Assembly (NCBI GenBank): GCA_037043235.1 | Contig: JAWRVZ010000042.1 | Coordinates: 852,501 to 916,500, forward strand | Direction of reading: 5' to 3' | Origin: Rhodeus uyekii | Lineage: Eukaryota; Chordata; Actinopteri; Cypriniformes; Acheilognathidae | DNA length: 64,000 nt | In this document: positions 31,301-43,657 of the stretch, piece after piece | Numbering within the stretch: position 1 is the first letter of the stretch | Layout: each line of letters starts with the position of its first letter | Position numbers and translations under genes: made by a program | Notes under the pieces: model-generated | Seen by the model: the letters and a program-made list of their open reading frames with translations, nothing else | Database searches by the model: none | Told to the model about the DNA's origin: nothing

Positions 31301-34300
31301 AAACTTTGGAGCTGGTGAAGGTGAAAGTTGACATGGTCAAAGTGGAACAGCAGGACAGACTTCCATATTTCACTACCATTTTACTCAAGTCTTCTTGAGT
31401 GTTCAGCTTTCTTGCCCATAACAGCTGCCCTCTCAGTACAGAGCTGGAGTTGGGGTGATGAATGATCCGTGGAATGAAGCTGGACGTTCAGGATTACCAC
31501 AATCTGTTCTGCCCTGCCACGATAGCATCTTCATTAGGAAATCATCTCGTAATTCAATATTTATTACTTTACAGAACCAGCTGTCTTTATTTGCCTTTAC
31601 ATTTTCCCCAATATTATTGAAATATATGTAGGCTAATAAAGATATGCTATGAATATTTTTTTACATATCTAAATGTTTTAAGAATTATTAAATACAATTG
31701 TTTTTTTTGTCTAGCTTCAAATCCACAATCTTACCCCTAGACTGATTTCTTTTTCTATTGTAATATTTGGATCCATAATTTCAATGGACCATATTCAACG
31801 AAAAAATAATATTAATGTTGCACTATTTCCTGATGAGAAACTGTGAGCATTAAACTTTAATGGATCTAACAATTGTATTATTTATTTTTCAACTTTTTTG
31901 AATAAGAGGATTAAGGCTGTGCCACACTAAAAGATTTTCAAAAAGATTTTCAAAATGTGAGAGACCACAAATATGATAAGCAATCATAGATTTAGAGTAA
32001 ACAAACATGGCAGACAGGCATGGAGAATTGCGCTTATAGTGAATGGACTGCTTCTTACAGAAAATTCCCTGGGGGAAAAAAAGAAAAATGTTGTGAACAT
32101 GGACTTTACATGTTACAGCACAATCTGGAGGCGAGTCTTCAGTCAGCTCGCTTTCTGATTGAGTATTGTTTTGTTTCACACTATAATTTCCGGAGCTGGC
32201 ATGTGCTTGTCCCTGGGGTTCCTCCCACACAGCAGGATTTCTGATCATTGAATATTTACAATTCAAATTTGGGGCAGCTCTGACGCTCATCCAAGCAAAT
32301 TCGGTCACTTTTAACACACCTTAAACCACAGGAAATACAATAAGATAAGCTGTACATCCATCAAAATAATCTGGACTTTACCTAGGATTGTTAGAAGGTC
32401 CATCGGTACAAAATCATAAGTAATATCTTTTTATATAGTTTTAGCAATTCACTTAATTGATGTATTATAAAAACTACAGATTAGCACTGGAAAATACATA
32501 ATCACGTATTTCCAGCTAACGGGCTGAACAGACTGTTTACATTTGTAAAGGAAATGCTTATTTTTCTCTTAACACAAAAGGTGCAAGAAACCAAAGCTCT
32601 CAAAAGGTAGAGGAATTGTATTGTGATGGCAAGCAATTAATTTTCTTTTCAGGTCAAATCCTTGATTACTTCAACAAGATCTTTTGTAATCTTAATAGTG
32701 GTCTTGTGAATTAAATGTCCTCAGTACGCCACTTTCAATGTAGTTAACGCAAGAAAAAGAATGCTCACCTACGCATTGATGTCTGCTTAAAGCTTACCAG
32801 ATTAAACTCTCTGAAAGATTGTTTCATGTATCTACTAAATTGTTTTAACGGAAGATGAAACAAGTTATTAAGGTCATTCTTCATGCAGTAAAAAAACACA
32901 GTCAGTAAGCAATTTTATGCCTTTTTTCTCTGAACAGAGATAACGAGCTTGTATGGCTGTCTTTTCTTTGAGCACTTGAAAGTGTGCTTGTAGCAAAGAG
33001 AAAAGGCTTATGGAACCCCTTGGATTTGTTGACAGATTCTCCTTTTGTTGCCAGAAGCAGTAGGGGTGCTTCTGATGAAGACATGAGACTTTAGAAGGAG
33101 TGGAGGTCAGTTTGTCCTCTCCTTATGACAACAATTACCAGTGTGTCTAGTATCTGAACTCTTTGTAAATGAGCTGTTGCAGGTCCAGAGAGTGGCAAAA
33201 TAAATACCATCTATGGAAACTATATGCCACTTCACATCTCAATTATATATAACCAGAGCTTGACATACCAAATGCCGGTGGATTTCAGTATGTGTAACCT
33301 AAATATAAATTTTTCAATTTGTGGTCTTTTAAAAAAGGCATTTCAAATAATAAACTAAGAGCAGCGTCATCAAAAATATAAAATCGATGATGAAATGATC
33401 TGAAACGTTTCCAGTGTTCATTGTCTGCAGAATTGGTACACGATAATTGCGGATTTCAAACAGCTCTTGCCAGTTTTGTATGTTTGAGATGCTCAGTAAA
33501 CCGACTGAAGGCATTATTAAAAAGCAGTAAGTTATTACATGCAAAATTTAAATACACTTATGCCAATATTGGCATTCTCTTTTATGACTTTTCTCTGCAT
33601 GGTTGGAAAAATTAGAAAGTCTTTTCTTTTTTTCAGTCAGAAAGTGTTACTTAAAAACAAACTGTGGAGATTGTCTCTATTACGAGCCTAATAGAGTCCT
33701 GACTCTTTAAACTACCATTCAGACGTTCCCTGAGCTTTGGAGTAATTTAATGACAGCCGTGCTGCCAAAAAAACAAATGATAGTACAACAGTTGGCTAAT
33801 GTGCCGGAAGCATGATGGACCACTAAAGAACCTGGCTTAAACCCTTCAAGAACAGAAATATGAACCTGGATTTTCCATCTTTATTCGACAAATGTAATGT
33901 TAACTCACAATATGTATGTTGTCGGCGCTAATGCGTCTTTATTGAAATGTTCAGAGTTCTTTAAAAGCTGTTGATTCATTTGTTCTTTGCTGTTGAGGTA
34001 GCCTAAATGATTTATAAGTTACCTCTTGAGTTGGCGGTTTTGTTCATGTTTGGCATTTCCAGTGTTACTGCTGATGCAAATTATCTGTTTTTCTTAGAAG
34101 CACCTGAGGGAACACTGTGCAGGTGGGTCTTTATCTGTGCTGTTTCGTATTGTGCAGTAATCAGGCTTGGCCAATGCTAATGATGACTGGAAAAAAAAAA
34201 AACGTAATAATACCTGAATAAGCTACACAATAGCCCTCCACTGCTTCTGAAAGTGTATTGTATACTGCAAATTAAAATTACTGGAAAAAAACAACCTTAT

Positions 34301-34752
34301 AAAAGCTCATTAGGACTTGCTAATGAATATTGCGCCAGTGGCGTACTGGGAGGATGAGGCCTATACAAAGAAATCAGACCAGTGTAGGTGCATGTGAATG
34401 TTTAGCTTTTTGTGAATTATACAATGAACCTTTGTGTAGCTTGTTAGGAACTTCATTTATAATGGAAGTAAACATATGTCAGCTGTCTGTATGGTGCTTT
34501 ATCAATCAATGATGTATTTAAAATCAGTGATGGTAAAGATTGTCTAATGAGAGCAGCAAAAACAACGATAAAGATGTTTTAGAGAACTATTCTTCAAATA
34601 CATGATTAAATAGACATGCATTTCAGCAAAGATTTTTTTTGACCCCGCCAAAGTCAATGAAATAATTTTGGCCCTTACAAGTTAGTAGTGTTTTCATGAG
34701 TTTCTACCTTCGATGTGATACCTTTGAAATACCACAGGGAAACTGCCATATA
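28396..34752. other. Unique AT-rich sequence, no gene recognised
   Basis: Over 6 kb with only short frames. The longest (142 codons on the - strand, 31889-32317) has no recognisable domain; the start GGCTGTGCCACACTAAAAGA hints at a transposon end but no partner was found. Confidence 0.45.
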
Positions 34753-34868
34753 TTTACATTTCTCCATTTATCAGACACTTCCAAAGCGACTTGCATTGCA
34801 TTCAAGAAACACATTGACATTTTAATCAGTTCTTGCTTTCCCTGGGAATCGAACCCATAACCTTGGCA
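34753..34868 (-). mobile_element. tRNA-derived SINE, truncated, reverse strand
   Basis: Reverse complement of the SINE at 17027-17197: tail AAGTCGCTTTGGAAGTGTCT, B box GGGTTCGATTCCC and the CAAGGTTATGGGTTCGATTC head. The A box is missing; the head ends against a Tigger-like remnant. Confidence 0.7.
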
Positions 34869-34869
34869 T

Positions 34870-34991
34870 CAATATGTGTGCTCGTATCTAGAAAATGTAC
34901 TCGTATCTAGAAGCAAAAATCTACCTTTAGGTTTGCTCATATATTGGAATACTCTTATGTAGAGACGCTCGTATCTCGAGGTATTACTGTA
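34870..34991. mobile_element. pogo/Tigger-like remnant
   Basis: The right edge, complemented, reads TACAGTAATACCTCGAGATA and continues CGAGCG. Tigger-type elements have ends of this form and insert at TA. CTCGTATCTAG occurs twice inside. The left end is lost at the SINE junction. Confidence 0.45.
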
Positions 34992-36327
34992 TATTTAAAA
35001 AAAAAAAGTTACTGGAATAAAATATTACTGGAATAAAATCTGGAATAAAATCTTTTTTTTATTCAAAACAGTAACAATGCTGTTAAAGTATACAATATTT
35101 TTTTTTAAATGCTTGATGTCACAGTGCAAAAACAAAATATCTTTGCACAATATCGTAAACTGTTACTATTCTGAGGTCAAATAAAACATACTTGACACCC
35201 CAGCCTTCCTGAGATTCACCCAAATGTGTTAATGTTGCGCTATTTTACTGTTACAACAAATCAACTAGTATATACTATTTTTTTTTTTATTATTATTATT
35301 AAAACTGATGAAATTGTAAGATAGCATTGCATGTCTCCTTGTGAGCAAAACATCAGAGCAGAGCTGCATTTGATTCAGTTTGCCGTATGATGACGTTGAG
35401 TCAGAATCACAGTGACAGCTTGGCCTGCTCAGCTTTCCACTTTAAATTACATGAACACACACCCTCCACTCAACACAAAGTTTCAGCCCCTCGGAGACCT
35501 CACTAAGGTTACTAACATATTTTTAAAGCTGCCAAAATGTTTCTCTTGGCCTTAAAACTCAATTTCATTGTGCAGTGTGTTGGATGAAATCTGTTAATTG
35601 CCAAGCTCTCTGAAGACCTAATGAATATAAATTAACAGGAACCCTTCGTTCCCTTCCATGTCATAGTCTGCACTCAAACAGAATCCAAAAAATTGATTCT
35701 GAACGCTAGTGGAATGAGATGTGCCAGTGTTTACTGTTCATCGTGAGCGATATATGCCCAGGGGTCTGGTCTATGTTACATCTAATTAAGTTTTGCTTAT
35801 ACTTGCATGTTGATATACCACCTGTTCCTATTCTAGTAAGGTTTGATAAACGTGAAGTGTGTTGTTTTCACGCTTGTTTGATTGAGTGACCAGTATTGGC
35901 TCAAGTAATGGCACAACTTTGGGGCTGGATTACCTGTTTTTTAAAACAATCATTATTTTTGCAGTTCTGATTCATATATGTAATTGTTTTGTCATATTAT
36001 ATACTGTCTGTCCACATGTTGAATGATTAATATTTCTGTCTGCACAGCTTTTCGATTTAAACAACAAATATAACTAATCCTGCACACAGATTTCGATATT
36101 CAGTAGATGCTACTTGCCACTCTGTATTGCACATTTAACAGAGTGGGTTATGAATTATGAGAGCAGAGAATTAACTATTTCAGTGCTTTGGAAAGGGGCT
36201 GTGGAACATGATTCCAATTAGTAATCCAAGGTAAATCAAAACATTAATTGTTATTTTCTGTTGATTTAAAGGATACTTCACCCATAAGCATAAATGTTCT
36301 TCTGTGGAACACAAACACACAGGCTCG

Positions 36328-36333
<6 letters not shown>
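34992..36333. other. Unique AT-rich sequence, nothing recognised
   Basis: No gene support. A short piece of the GTTCACC-family repeat is at about 36262-36315. Confidence 0.45.
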
Positions 36334-36373
<40 letters not shown>

Positions 36374-36435
36374 CTCACTCTTTCTCTCTCTCCCTCTCGC
36401 TCTCTCTCACTCACACACACACACAAACACACACA
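36334..36435. repeat. (CA)n-(TC)n-(CA)n microsatellite
   Basis: About 37 bp of CA, then 40 bp of TC-rich sequence, then CA again. Confidence 0.95.
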
Positions 36436-38030
36436 TTGGTATAGGTGGGACATTCTAATGGGTAATGGGTTTCATACTGTGCAAACTGTATATATTATCC
36501 CCCTACCCATCACACAAAACATTCTGCACTTGTACTTTATTTTATTTATTTATTTTTTAGTATGTTTATTTTGCATTAGCATATCCTCATAATGAAGGGG
36601 ACATGGCTAAAAACCTGAATACACACCAAAATATAAGGACTTTGTGTAAAAAATAATTATTAAAATAAAAATAAAAACAAAAAAACAAAAATAATTTTAA
36701 ATTAAATCATACTGGTTTGATGCAGACATTTGTTATTGTTTGATAGAATCCCTTGAAGTTTGACATAATAAAGGGTAATTTCTCTATCAGCATCATGCCG
36801 TCTTTTGAAGATTCTTTTAAATTAATTTGCAACAACAATCTTACTGCAAATAGAGCACTCAATTTCAGTAAATAAACCTATAGCAACTTATTTAAAAACG
36901 TTTACCAGTCAAAGAATCATCTTCTGTCTTGCATACATAGCTGTGGTGTAGCAATTATTAAATACACAGACATGTTTTTATTCCTAAGTTTCAAACTGAG
37001 GCTGTGAATTTACACAGCGAGACCCAGTATTCCACCTTTCTTGGAAGCAAGCTACTGTAATTAGAGCTGAGTAATTACTTGAGCTCAAACCACCTTTTTT
37101 CCTTGCTGATTGCATGACCTTCATTGTCACACTTAGTTAGCCCAAACAAACCAGTCTCTAGCTCCCTGTGTAATAAGAACACATGAACTACGGACTGCAA
37201 AGAATTTTCAAAGTCAAACCATCACCTGAATTTCGATGCACCTTGGGCCCAGCCTGAAGTTGACACCAGCACTAAGCCAGCATGATCATTTTTAGAGCTA
37301 ATTAGCCTCTTGTGGCAACCAGCAGGATTTCCAAACAAGGGGAAGTCTATGTAAGGATTGTTTTGTGTCTTGATAATTATGAAATAATCAACATTAATTA
37401 TGTACTCCTCCAAGTCAAATGTGGACCTTTTGTTAATAATTCATGTCAACTTTCCTTTTATCACATTTCTAATACTCCAATAACCTGGTTTAAGATGTAC
37501 CTGTAATGTATTATTCCAAAAATGTTTGAAATTGCACAATTAAGTAAATTTTCTGCTTTTAGATAAGTATTTCGGAAGTAAAGTGAGGTGATTTAGGGTG
37601 TTGTAGGTGGTTGCTGGGCATTTATATACAGTTGTTAAGTTGTTCTTCAGGACTATGTGGTTGCAAGGGTTTTCCAGTTGCTAAGTGTTTACTGTCCCAA
37701 AAGAGTCTATGACATTCTGATGCAGGTACCTCCTTCAGTTTATATTCATGGCTTTTTATTGTCTGGCAAAAATCACATGTGTGATCATTTTGGAAAACAA
37801 TAGCTCACCTCAAGGTAAGCTACACAATCTGAGGTGTAATTATTTACGGTACTATAACAATGAGTTGCATTTTATTAATTGTAGCTAGCTTAAACACAGA
37901 AGCCAATTCTTACATTTGATTTTGAAGAAATAGGCTTTATTATGAAAGGTACTATTAGGATTAAGCCAGGCTAATAGTGATGCCTGCATTACTAAATGCA
38001 GTATACCATACTCTGTTCTCCTATATGTAT
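36436..38030. other. Unique AT-rich sequence, nothing recognised
   Basis: No supported gene. GGTTGCT-type motifs at about 37608-37685 may be a decayed simple repeat. Confidence 0.45.
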
Positions 38031-38363
38031 TGTAACACAATGGGGGTTGTTTGTGTATGATGCGGAAAACAGGAAATTCTTAGATACTGGTTTCATGCAG
38101 AAAATCTTCTTATTCAAAAAACGGCAAACAAAAGACTAGGAAAATAAACTGCAATAATAGTGATGAAAAAATCTCAGGAGACATAGAACGAGTAACACTG
38201 CATCCACACACCAAAACTCACCACATGAAACACTATCAACGTCCGACAATGACATGAGAACATGGGAGGGTTTTTAAACATGAGAAGATGGGAAACACCT
38301 GACGAGACTAATGAGGGGAGTGATTGACATGACAGGTGCAAGAAGGGAAGTGAAACATGACAC

Positions 38364-38364
<1 letters not shown>
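38031..38364 (-). mobile_element. Gypsy-type solo LTR
   Basis: On the - strand it begins TGTGTCATGTTTCACTTCCC and ends CCCATTGTGTTACA, i.e. TG...CA over 334 bp. It contains AGTCTCGTCAGGTGTTTCCC, a TATA-like TTTAAAAACCCTCCC and TTATTGCAGTTTATTTTCC near the end, the order seen in abundant cyprinid Gypsy LTRs. No internal region or second LTR is nearby. The 5-bp target duplication is not clear, because the right flank is an (AT)n run. Confidence 0.6.

Positions 38365-38366
<2 letters not shown>

Positions 38367-38396
<30 letters not shown>
38367..38396. repeat. (TA)n microsatellite
   Basis: 30 bp of uninterrupted TA directly beside the solo LTR. Confidence 0.95.
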
Positions 38397-38399
<3 letters not shown>

Positions 38400-41300
38400 A
38401 TATACCTACAACATTGATAACCGAAATATCATAGATGGCATCTGTTGTCAAATGGCCTTTGAGAAGTCAAAAGGACAAAAGCAAGCTGTATTATACACTA
38501 AACCTTACATTGTGTCTGTTGAAATGTTTGTGATTTGGTGTAACTAAACATGTGCAGAGTGTGCTGTTATAGAGAATTGTATGAAGTTTTGAGGGGATAT
38601 TTTGTTTTGTTATTGTGAAAGCATAAACCATTAGATACACTTTTTGTTGATGGAGAAGTTTGTTGTAGAAAGTCCTTGAGCCATGAAATGCACGTGTGCT
38701 GTTGGCGATCTCCCTTGAGGGGTTATTCAGTGATATCAGTCCTGTGAATTTCTCATTTGAGGTTATCATATTATTAAAGTTGACCTTGCTTTCCTGCCCA
38801 AGACCTCTCAGGAGAGGCAAGGGTGATTGTTTCACTAACATCACAGGTCAGGGAGGTGACGTACAGCCATCTCAGGATTGTTTCCCATCGTGTTTCATAT
38901 CATCACTCTGATATGTGTGTTGCTTCAAACTCAATAAGGGAGTGTGGCATGTAAGGTCTGTCTGCAATCGCTTTTCATTTTCAACTGACAGAAAACAACT
39001 CGACCCTCCTCCCCCTCCTCCACCAGTGAATGACTTTAAACACGAAACCGGATGATGAACTCACAGATTCCATCAAATTCCAGTGTGAATGCAAAGCTGA
39101 TTCTTTAATATAGCTGAAGGTTTTATTTTTATTTTATATACATTTATATGAAATTTATTTATATTTACTGGCATGTGAAATGTTTCTTGTCAATTATTCA
39201 GTAGATATTTTCAAGCTGCTATTAGATTGAAAGGAATGGTTTAGATCCACTTTACATATCCAATGTATTTGTCTTCAGTAAGTACCTATTGTGTGTGAAT
39301 CAACACAAGTCATGAATGCCTACCTGTTTTCAGATAGCATTGAGTTCTCCAGCGGCTGTACAGACAATACTCATTCCTGGTTTGTTATATGTGTCAAACA
39401 AACAATCACATCTCGGGCATAATCGTAGACACTTACAAAACATGCTAATGGAGATTTTTCATCTTTCTGAGTATATGGACTCCTAAAACTTTACAACAAA
39501 TTTATTTTCAACTACACTTATTTTGCGATTTTAGTTCTGAAATAACTGGCTTTGTGTTGTAAAGGCTAACAAACATTCCCACCAGAAGGTTCGTCAGTGC
39601 CATCTCACACCAGATATTGATATTTTTGAGCCAACGACACTCAAAAGCATCTGTTTTTGGGCACATGTGCTTTTCGCAGTCCCTCTTCCAAATAAGTGAT
39701 CAGTGATTTGGTAGATGGAGGGTAGAAGGTTTAGTTGGATTGCTGCAGAAATGAGGAAAGATTATACAGTTAGCATGCATGATTCGAGGCTGAAACAACC
39801 ATTTTTATCAGTCAATTAAACCAGTTGGCAGTTTTTTCAGTATATGTGCATGCTCTCAGAGACCATTTCTTAGCATTGTTTTAAAGAAGCAACTGCTCAT
39901 AAAGCTTGTGAGAACTGAACTCTATTTAAGTCCTTTTACCCTAACTGGGCTTGAGCAGTTAAATAAATTTTTAAAAAACATATTTCTTATTTGTAAAGCT
40001 TGAACTTTACAGGTTGGTCTATTTATTTTGTCTTTGTTCTATTGTAGATTGGTTTCTTATATGTTTGAAAGTAGTTTCTTTATCCCTGTCAGTAAGTTTG
40101 TTAGTTTTTTTAATATTCTTAGGCTTGTGATATTAAAAATGGTGACAAGAATTATGAAATTTCAATGGAATCAAAAGGTTTATACAATCTTGTTTAAAGC
40201 AACAAAAAAAGCTTTTTTGTGATCTTGTGTTACCATGAAACATAAATATTCCCCACACCTAACGGCATGTACAGGATTCAGCTCACTGAAGATCATTTAT
40301 TATGAAACACAGGCTAAATGCTGGGTTTGCAACATGAGTGCTTGCCAGGATCAGGGCTGAGCTTCCTGCGGTCTTCCGCAGTCATACTGATATCTCTCCA
40401 GACTAGAAGAAAACTGAGCAATCACATTCTGCTAGTGGGTAATTGGACTTTCAAACAGTCATCAAGGATGAATGGACTATTGTAATTTTAAAATCAGACC
40501 ATCTTGTTCTTTTCAACCCCCACACACAGAGATATTCTGTGTTTTATTGGAGGACCCAGCAACTGAAATTTTGTGAATTTTGGAGGTCTTGTCGGCTCCA
40601 AATCCGAAAGAAAATTATCAACAGTGCTTCTCATTGAAGCAGATGCTGTTTGATGGATTCTGTCAGTGAGACATTCATAGATTCCAGGAAATTATTCGTG
40701 TTGCCATTTATCACACCCCTTTCAACCACAGAGACTCACTAGACTGTAACTACAGGGCAAGTTGCCCAACGTCTGAAATCTTGTATGCTGAAATCGGCAG
40801 TTTCCTCACTTAGCTGAAACGCATAGATTCATTTTTGCTTTTTTAACTGTTATAATATTTAAAACAAAAGCTCATTGTTTAAATGTAAATTTCTACCTAG
40901 CAAAGTTTATTTTTGTACTTCAAACACTACATTTTATTTGTTTCTTCGTTTTTATTTTTGTGCTGTTTCACTGGTTTCTCCTGTACACATGCAATTCTCA
41001 TTGGACCAAAGTGTTATTCCTATAATAATTCACCTCAAACATAGTTGATTACTGATTGTGGAAGTAGAGAAATGTTGACAGATCCCTTGAGATCTACAAG
41101 GGAAATGCTAAAGTCTTGCAACTGCAAGGTATGTGAATTTTAGATGTTTCATCTTGTTCATTTTATTTTGTGGTGATTACGGTCTTCCTGCCATTTGAAT
41201 AGATCACTCATAAACTGCTCAGACGCAGACTAAACACAATTATATATTTTTCCCATGCTCTTCAACTTCATAGACCACTAAGACCTCCACTCATCCTGTG

Positions 41301-41875
41301 ACTCTTTCATTGCCTATTTTTGGGAAGCTTTTGTCAGTCTTGACAGAGATTATGCAGATGAGGCAGCCACACGCATCCTGGAATGGTTTAAACGGGTCGG
41401 TGTAAACAAAGAGTGTCGACGGCTTACATGCTGACAGGATGTGCCTCTCCATCACCACTTTCCCTCAGGGCTGCCGATGAAGGGGCTGCATCTCCTCAAT
41501 TCAGAGCTCGTCTCACAGCCAACGCAGCGTTGTAAGCTTCTCTCCTCACCCACACATCCTTTTTCAGCAGCAGAAGGGATGGTTTTAATAAGCGATTATA
41601 AATGTACTCACCATATAGTGCTTTTAAAAACCTCCACATGCTTACTGTAAAATCACTCAAAGGGTTGAATAGGCTGAAGGCTATATTCATTTAAAGCTGG
41701 TTTTGTTTAAAGATTGTGCATTTCCTTTTTTTCTGAGAATTTTGAGAGCAGGAAAGATCACCATTGCTTACAATTGCTGTATTACTCTATCTGGACCTCT
41801 GTTTTCAAGTGATGTATGTATATATATTATATTTATAAAAGAGGCATCTGTGGCTCAAACTTTTAAAGATAAGGA
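38397..41875. other. Unique AT-rich sequence, nothing recognised
   Basis: No gene or mobile element that I can support. Confidence 0.45.
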
Positions 41876-41882
41876 AATAATT

Positions 41883-42196
41883 TCCTACTGGATGCCCCTC
41901 TCTCGTCTTCTGGGCTTTTTCGGCGACACTGTTGAGACGGTCGTCGATAAGTTCTAGGATGCTGCTAGCAGCAGGTGGCGTTCAGTGTGCTACTGCCTCG
42001 TTACTCTGAAATTAGGGGCTGTGAGCCAGCCACAGCCCAAGAGCTCCTCACAATGGGCCACTCTGACGCAGAGTGTCGCAACCAGAAACCCGGGGGGTCG
42101 GGTCGGCACTCCCAGCCTCAACCCTCTGGGAGGAGGACGGATCTGAGGACCGTCATCCTCGTCAAGAAGGCTACATCAAAGAGGTCCTGGCGCTAA
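41883..42196 (+). pseudogene. DIRS gag C-terminal fragment
   Basis: One frame reads MPLSRLLGFFGDTVETVVDK and stops. A second, from 41975, reads RNQKPGGSGRHSQPQPSGRR and then TDLRTVILVKKATSKRSW. A basic, Pro/Gln-rich stretch before a (R/A)DLRTVI..KK motif is typical of the end of fish DIRS gag. A frameshift and stops separate the two halves. Confidence 0.55.
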
Positions 42197-42436
42197 GGTG
42201 CCAGACCTCGCACAGGTGTCCCTCCTCAGCTGCCGCCCGTGAGTCTGATTGCTCTGAGGAGATCGCCCCCTCCGAGGAGGGTCCTAGAGCATTCACTCCA
42301 GGCGTACCCCTGAAAACCGGGCCCTGGAGCGTCTGCCACTCAAGCACCAGAGGCCAGCCTTGAGAGGCTGTTTCCCTCATTAGAATTTCTGGTCGCATCT
42401 CATGCCTACCAGAAGTTTCTCATTGGGTAAATAGTA

Positions 42437-42476
<40 letters not shown>

Positions 42477-42503
42477 TTTTCCTTTAGCAGGGTTCTACCC
42501 ACC

Positions 42504-42580
42504 GTGGTGAACCCTGAGCAGGCTCTGGTCACGGAACAGGAAGTAGACACTCTGTTGAGGCAAGGGGCCATAGAATATGT

Positions 42581-42614
<34 letters not shown>

Positions 42615-42860
42615 GGACAGAAAGTCAGGCTTACAGTCGTTACTTCATCGTTCCCAGGAGGGATGGAGGATTGCGGCCCATCCTAAATTTGCGCCTTCTA
42701 AATCATTCGTTATCAATGTTGACTTTGAACCAAATCGTGACAGATCAGGTCTGAGGACTGGTCTGTCAAATTGACCAGAAGGACGCATATTTTCATTCCA
42801 TCCTTCCACAACACTGATCCAGAGGGTTTTCCCCGAGGGGCAACCCTTTCCGCACTATCA
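42504..42860 (+). pseudogene. DIRS reverse transcriptase N-terminal fragment
   Basis: The frame from 42504 reads MVNPEQALVTEQEVDTLLRQ and GAIEYVPPP, where the Pro codons have grown into a run of 31 C. After the run the correct frame is shifted: from 42638 it reads RYFIVPRRDGGLRPILNLRL, the first conserved block of DIRS RT. Further on, QKDAYFH (about 42777-42797) marks the first catalytic-Asp region. Stops and a deletion follow; the YxDD block is absent. The copy is dead. Confidence 0.7.
42582..42612. repeat. Run of 31 C
   Basis: Uninterrupted C tract at the place where RT encodes two to three Pro residues. An (AT)n tract also lies at about 42444-42472 in this element. Confidence 0.95.
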
Positions 42861-42912
42861 AGGTCACACGGCGAGGCTTACGTACCTTGGATATGTGGTT
42901 TCTGTCTCATGG

Positions 42913-43120
42913 ACCCGTATTGGGAGCTCCTTATCGACGCGTAACGCTATCCACTGATGTATCCCTTACGGGCTGGGGAGCAGTCTTGAGAGACCGCTCC
43001 GCCCAAGATCATGAGTACCCGTATTGGGATTTCCTTGTTGACGCGTAATGCTATCGACGGATGCGTCCCTTACGGGCTGGGGAGCGGTCTTGAGAGACCG
43101 CTCCGCCCAATGTCATGAGC
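42913..43120 (+). repeat. 104-bp tandem duplication in the RNase H region
   Basis: 42913-43016 and 43017-43120 are imperfect copies: ACCCGTATTGGGA...CATGAGT and ACCCGTATTGGGA...CATGAGC. Each encodes the RNase H motif block LSTD(V/A)SLTGWGAVLRDRSA. They differ at about a dozen positions. Confidence 0.85.
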
Positions 43121-43512
43121 ACCAGTTATCCTGGCACATAAACCTGCTAGAGATGATGGCTGCTTGGAGGGCGTTTCAGGCGTTCCTCCCAGACCTCAGG
43201 GGCCACCATGTGGTTCCTCAGACCGACGGCACCACTGTGGTCTCCTATATAAATCATTAGGGGGGTCTACATTCGCGACCGCTATACATACTGGCACGGC
43301 AGATCCTCCTCTGGTCCCAAGGGAAACTGCTCCATCTACGGGCAGTTCACATCCCTGGGACCCAGAATGTGGGAGCAGACTTCCTGTCAAGACAGGGGCC
43401 GAGGCCCGGGGAATGGAGGCTCCACCCAGAGGTGGTGGAGCATATTTGGTTCAGATTCGGCCGGGCACAAGTAGATCTGTTTGCGTTCGAGGAGTCATCT
43501 CATTGCCCTCAT
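43048..43512 (+). pseudogene. DIRS RNase H fragment
   Basis: From 43048: LSTDASLTGWGAVLRD (first catalytic Asp), WHINLLEMMAAWRAFQAF (catalytic Glu) and TDGTTVVSYINH (second Asp region), then a stop. The frame continues after it as SRPLYILARQILLWSQGKLL and HIPGTQNVGADFLSRQGPRP, to AQVDLFAFEESSHCPH and a second stop. It corresponds to the region just upstream of the fragment at 2-412. Confidence 0.75.
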
Positions 43513-43601
43513 TGAGGTATTCACTCCTACATCCAGCCCCGCTCGGGCTGTTTACATATTGTGCTTCGCGAGACAGCGTCCAAGTATTCCCCAAAGCGTT
43601 T

Positions 43602-43657
43602 GATGCAGCGTCTCGTTCCCTCTCAGGGAACTATGGTTACATACGTAACCTGAGACG
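43602..43657 (+). repeat. DIRS right terminal repeat
   Basis: GATGCAGCGTCTCGTTCCCT through GTAACCTGAGACG, the same as the arm at 5588-5647 except for one base near the start. AT-rich DNA follows at once. Confidence 0.8.

Larger units (their letters stand above)
41876..43657 (+). mobile_element. Internally deleted DIRS1-like element
   Basis: Pieces of gag, RT and RNase H follow each other in the right order on the + strand and end at a DIRS terminal repeat. The left terminus, the middle of RT with its catalytic YxDD, and the whole recombinase are missing. A GC-rich island in AT-rich surroundings. Confidence 0.8.

Noticed and set aside
31889..32317. - strand frame of 142 codons
   Set aside because: No recognisable domain, low complexity is absent but so is any homology I can name. 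Overlapping frames on the other strand are equally open. Left as unassigned.
37590..37700. GGTTGCT-rich stretch as a minisatellite
   Set aside because: Units are irregular and too diverged to define a period.
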